Below the pieces are notes generated by a model. That model was given only the letters and a program-made list of their open reading frames with translations. It had not been told where the DNA came from and searched no databases. Below, in pieces: positions 60,718 to 64,000 of a DNA stretch of 64,000 nucleotides. The translations under genes were made by a program, and so were the position numbers. This stretch comes from Cardinalis cardinalis (Eukaryota; Chordata; Aves; Passeriformes; Cardinalidae): positions 1,161,233 to 1,225,232 of the forward strand of contig JACDOX010000168.1 of assembly GCA_014549065.1 (NCBI GenBank), given 5' to 3'. The stretch's first letter is position 1. Each line of letters opens with the position of its first letter.

Positions 60718-60832
60718 TGGCCAAGGCCAGGTTGGAGCAGCCTGGGTCAGTGGAAGGTGTCCCTGCCCATGAGGGGATGGAATGGGATGAACTTTGGGGT
60801 CCTTCCANCTCAGACCNTTCCATGGTTCCCTG
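60718..60832 (+). mobile_element. CR1 LINE 3' end
   Basis: 'ggccaaggccaggttggagc', 'tcagtggaaggtgtccctgc' and 'ttccatggttccctg' mark a truncated CR1 tail. Confidence 0.85.
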
Positions 60833-62044
60833 ACTGTCACTGCTGTCAGCAAGCAGCACTGCTGCAGTTCCAGCAGATGCACTTGGAAGTTCAGCTGTTT
60901 TCCCCCTGCTTTATCTCTTACTGCNGTTGGAAAGCTAATTAGTGATGTGGCTGTTACTATGGAGAAGAGGATGAAGGAGCAGGGGAATCCTGCTGGAAAA
61001 GGTGCTGTGCAAGCACTGCCATGTGCTCCACAGGGCTGCATTCCCATCAGGGGATCCCTCAGTGCCCCAGGGCTCCTTGGCCTTGGAAGAGTCCATGAGG
61101 TCACCATGTGTCTGCATCTCCTTTACTCTTCTCAAAGGAAAATGCCAGAAAACTTCAATTTTGCTCATCTGGAGGAGTTTACCTGCTGTACAATTCCTTT
61201 CTTTGAGTCAGGACCCTGGGCTTTCACATCTTCCTCTGGGTTTTGGGGTTTATTTTGGCCTGTTCCTTTCCACTGAGGTTCCCAAGAGTTCCCTCAGCCC
61301 AGCTGGAAGCAGCTCTGCCCTGGATGCAGCTGNGTTGCTCATCTGGACATCTTCCCTTTGGCTTTTCATTGGGGAGTGAAAGTTTCCCAAAACAAACANG
61401 GCTCTCCCAGGGTTCCTGATCTCCTCCACTGTGTGTCAGTCCCAGCTGGCCTCAGAGTCTCTCCTGGATGGTTTTTGGGAGGAACCATCCCCTTGGAAAG
61501 CAGCTGTCCAAATCCAGTACATCAGGGAAGTTGTTTGTGAGGTGGCGAGAGGTGGTAAAGCATAAAACTGTCACAAGCTCTGAGAGGGAAGAAATTCAGA
61601 TTTTCTCAGTGTAACAGGAGCAGGTTTGGTCACTGTGTCCCTCAGTGTGGTCTGCAGTGCTCAGAGGTTGGATGGAATGGAGGATTTGGGGGGTTTGGCA
61701 TGAGCAGGGTGTGAGCAGGCAGTTCACCCTTTCACCAGTTTAAGCAGACCAGAATAACATCCCTGGGACTGGGGAGGCCCAGTGCTCCCAGTGCCTCAGG
61801 GTGCTCATTTCCATCCCTATGGGTCCCTCCCCATCCCACTGAGCTCCTCCAGCTTGGGAATGGTGAGGAGTGCAGGTTTTGGGCTTGGAACCTGCCCGGC
61901 CTTTCATGTGTGCCAGTTAATGAGTGTAATTCCCCTTTGCCTTGGGTGCTGAGAGCTCCTGCTGGTTCCTGCCCTGCATCAGAAACTTCACTTTGGGAAT
62001 TTGGAGCTGGAAAAACATCCTTGAAAGTACAGCAAGAGCTGGTC

Positions 62045-62062
62045 AAAAAAAAAAAAAAAAAA
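62045..62062 (+). repeat. A18 homopolymer
   Basis: Eighteen consecutive A. No adjacent retrocopy was recognised. Confidence 0.9.
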
Positions 62063-63302
62063 GTTAGAGCTTTGTAATAGATCCACTGCTATTGGGAGCA
62101 AAGGTGTGCTTGGAAAGAGAGCACTTGTGCCATGGATAATTCCATGGGGGTTGTTTGGGAAGGTGAATTCCTGGCACAGGGGCTCCTTCTGGCCCTGCCT
62201 GTCTCTGGGTTCATGAGCTGCTCAGGGGTTGGGGGTGACACGCCCTCATTTGTAAACAAAATGCCTCTAAGCCCACCCAGATGGTTCCAGGAACCTTGAA
62301 GCAGGTGATTTTNAAAAAAGGATATAGTCAGAAAGTTATGGAAGAAGGTGGATGCTTGGCTGAGCTTCCACTCTTTCCTTTATTCTTCCATTTATGCAGA
62401 GTTGTTATCAGGAAGTTTATTTGTGGATTAGGCAAGGGTTTGTACTTGGTAACCTTCATGTACTCAAATCCCGTGTGCGTGCTGTGAATAAAATTCACTT
62501 GTTTTAATTTTCTAATGAACAAATTCCCGTGTTTTTCAGATTACACTGCGTTTTTGGGACACACCTCTGTTGGATTTTAATATATGTCCTGTGAAGAACA
62601 GCTTTCAGCTATGGAATCGGTAAATATTGACTTTGCTTCTGTCCAAAATCTCTGGTTTATTCCCTCACAAGTGCTCGTGTCTCTGTCGGACTGTTTGGTT
62701 TTGCCTTTTTCAAATGTTTTTCTTTATTTTCTGAAATTTGAAAGCAAAAAATTGCAAGTTCTATGGCATATATAAAAGGTACTAACCAAGAGTATTTTGG
62801 GAGTTGTCTGTAGTCCTGAGATGTCTTTTTAATTTTAGAAAATTTTGAATATAGCAAGTTTTTCTCTGACCTCAGTGAAATAAAAGTGAACTTTCCTGCN
62901 TGGGCAGTTCCAGCACAGGTTTGCCCAGCAGACTGTACAGCTTGTTGGTGCTGCTGACTGCTGAGTATTAAATAATACCTCTTTCTTTCTCTTTGCTTTC
63001 AAAATGTCTTGAAAAAACCCAAAAGTCTCTAAGTTTCCCAGTGTTATGTCTCCTTGTGATTAGCCTAATTGAAACAGATGGCACCTACGTTTCATTTTGG
63101 GCAGAGAAACCTCCCAATCTGCTGAGACTACAGTTGGATGCAATGTTAGGATTCAACTTTTTGGGAGCATTAACAGATGCAGAAATAACAGGCTGTCTCA
63201 GAGTGGAATTTAGGGGGAAAAATGAGATTTTTGCCTCTGTTTTGTGCAAGCGGGTGGAAGAGGCTGGTGCTGTCCTGGAAATCCTGGTGGTGTGGCTGGA
63301 GC

Positions 63303-63838
63303 TGGAGACAGGGGGCTGTTCTGGCTGGGTTGTTTTGCTGTGTTGGTTTGGTGGGAGATGAGCAGGGGGCTGTTCTGGCTGGGATTTGGCTGTGTTGGTT
63401 TGGTGTGGTGGGAGATGAGCAGAGGGCTCTTCTGGCTGGGTTGTTTTGCTGTGCTGGTGGTTTGGTGTGGTGGGAGCTGAGCAGGGGCCTGTTCTGGCTG
63501 GGTTTTTGGGTTTTTTTTGCTGTATTGGTGGTTTGGTGTGGTGGGAGATGAGCAGGGAGCTCTTCTGGCTGGGGTTTTGGTTTTTTTTTGCTGTATTGGT
63601 GGTTTGGTGTGGTGGGAGCTGAGCAGGGGCCTGTTCTGGCTGGGTTTTGGGTTGTTTTGCTGTGTTGGTGGTTTGGTGTGGTGGGAGCTGAGCAGGGGCC
63701 TGTTCTGGCTGGGTTTTTGGGTTTTTTTTGCTGTATTGGTGGTTTGGTGTGGTGGGAGATGAGCAGGGAGCTCTTCTGGCTGGGGTTTTGGTTTTTTTTT
63801 GCTGTATTGGTGGTTTGGTGTGGTGGGAGCTGAGCAGA
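63303..63838 (+). repeat. G/T-rich minisatellite, 57-71-bp unit, eight copies
   Basis: The end of each unit (tgagcag) occurs at 63359, 63416, 63478, 63549, 63620, 63689, 63760 and 63831, giving spacings of 57, 62, 71, 71, 69, 71 and 71. Units carry ttctggctgggtt and ggtttggtgtggtgggag. A block of about 147 bp recurs unchanged after 211 bp. Confidence 0.93.
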
Positions 63839-64000
63839 AGCTGGGGGGGCCGTGTGGGGCTCAGGGTCACCCCCGGCATGGCCAGAAATCCTATGGGGAA
63901 GGCTCCCAGTGGATCATACAGAGTGTGGCTCCTGCCTTGGGGCCCTGGGTCCTTTGCTGACCTCTGGGTTCAGAGGGATTATTTGTGATGGGGTTGTCAG

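Larger units (their letters stand above)
40151..64000 (+). other. ANKRD11: Presumed ANKRD11 intron 1
   Basis: In nearly 24 kb I find no exon of ANKRD11 (no ankyrin-repeat coding sequence, no recognisable start region) and no other gene. It contains CR1 copies, three minisatellites and one solo LTR, and otherwise apparently unique DNA. ANKRD11 has a very long 5' intron in mammals, so this is expected if the promoter call is right. The strand is inferred from the CpG island and gene order. Confidence 0.5.

Noticed and set aside
62045..62062. Poly(A) tail of a processed pseudogene
   Set aside because: No gene-like sequence, poly(A) signal or target duplication was found upstream of the A run.
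63085..63879. 264-codon minus-strand open frame rich in Pro, Thr and Gln
   Set aside because: It is the minisatellite read backwards. Several other frames across it are also open, and the irregular unit lengths shift frame between copies.

Overview
This is vertebrate nuclear DNA, almost certainly from a bird and probably a songbird (the second step is less certain). The main repeats are truncated CR1 LINEs, introns are fairly short, and promoters are CpG-rich. The gene order matches the conserved vertebrate block RPL13 - SPG7 - ANKRD11, seen here in reverse orientation. Single unresolved bases (N) are scattered through the whole window.

Layout. 1-700: downstream of RPL13, holding an old CR1 tail. 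700-5932 (minus strand): RPL13, with six exons, five of them coding, which join into a complete 211-residue eL13. Its second intron carries a C/D-box snoRNA that looks like SNORD68. 5933-7380: the RPL13 CpG promoter, then plain intergenic DNA. About 7380-33600 (minus strand): SPG7 (paraplegin), all 17 coding exons. They join with consistent splice phases into 2331 nt, or 776 residues, and keep the Walker A, Walker B, arginine-finger and HESGH zinc-protease motifs. 33600-39300: intergenic, with CR1 pieces and a GC-rich patch at 36.0-36.4 kb that may hold an unannotated first exon. 39300-40700: a large CpG island with three CCAAT boxes and a donor-like GTAAGC at 40151. From gene order I read this as the ANKRD11 promoter and noncoding exon 1 on the plus strand. 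40151-64000: no coding exon recognised. It reads as the long first intron of ANKRD11, with CR1 copies, three minisatellites (41.9, 45.1 and 63.3 kb) and a solo LTR at 58.6 kb.

Function. RPL13 is a growth-regulated (5' TOP) ribosomal protein gene that also makes a snoRNA from its intron. SPG7 encodes a subunit of the mitochondrial inner-membrane m-AAA protease. ANKRD11 is a chromatin co-regulator, but only its presumed 5' end lies here. The three are neighbours rather than a functional unit.

I found no new multi-gene system. The most unusual material is the set of three GC- or G-rich minisatellites in the presumed ANKRD11 intron, the snoRNA now separated from its splice acceptor by a CR1, and opposed YY1-type sites at the SPG7 promoter.
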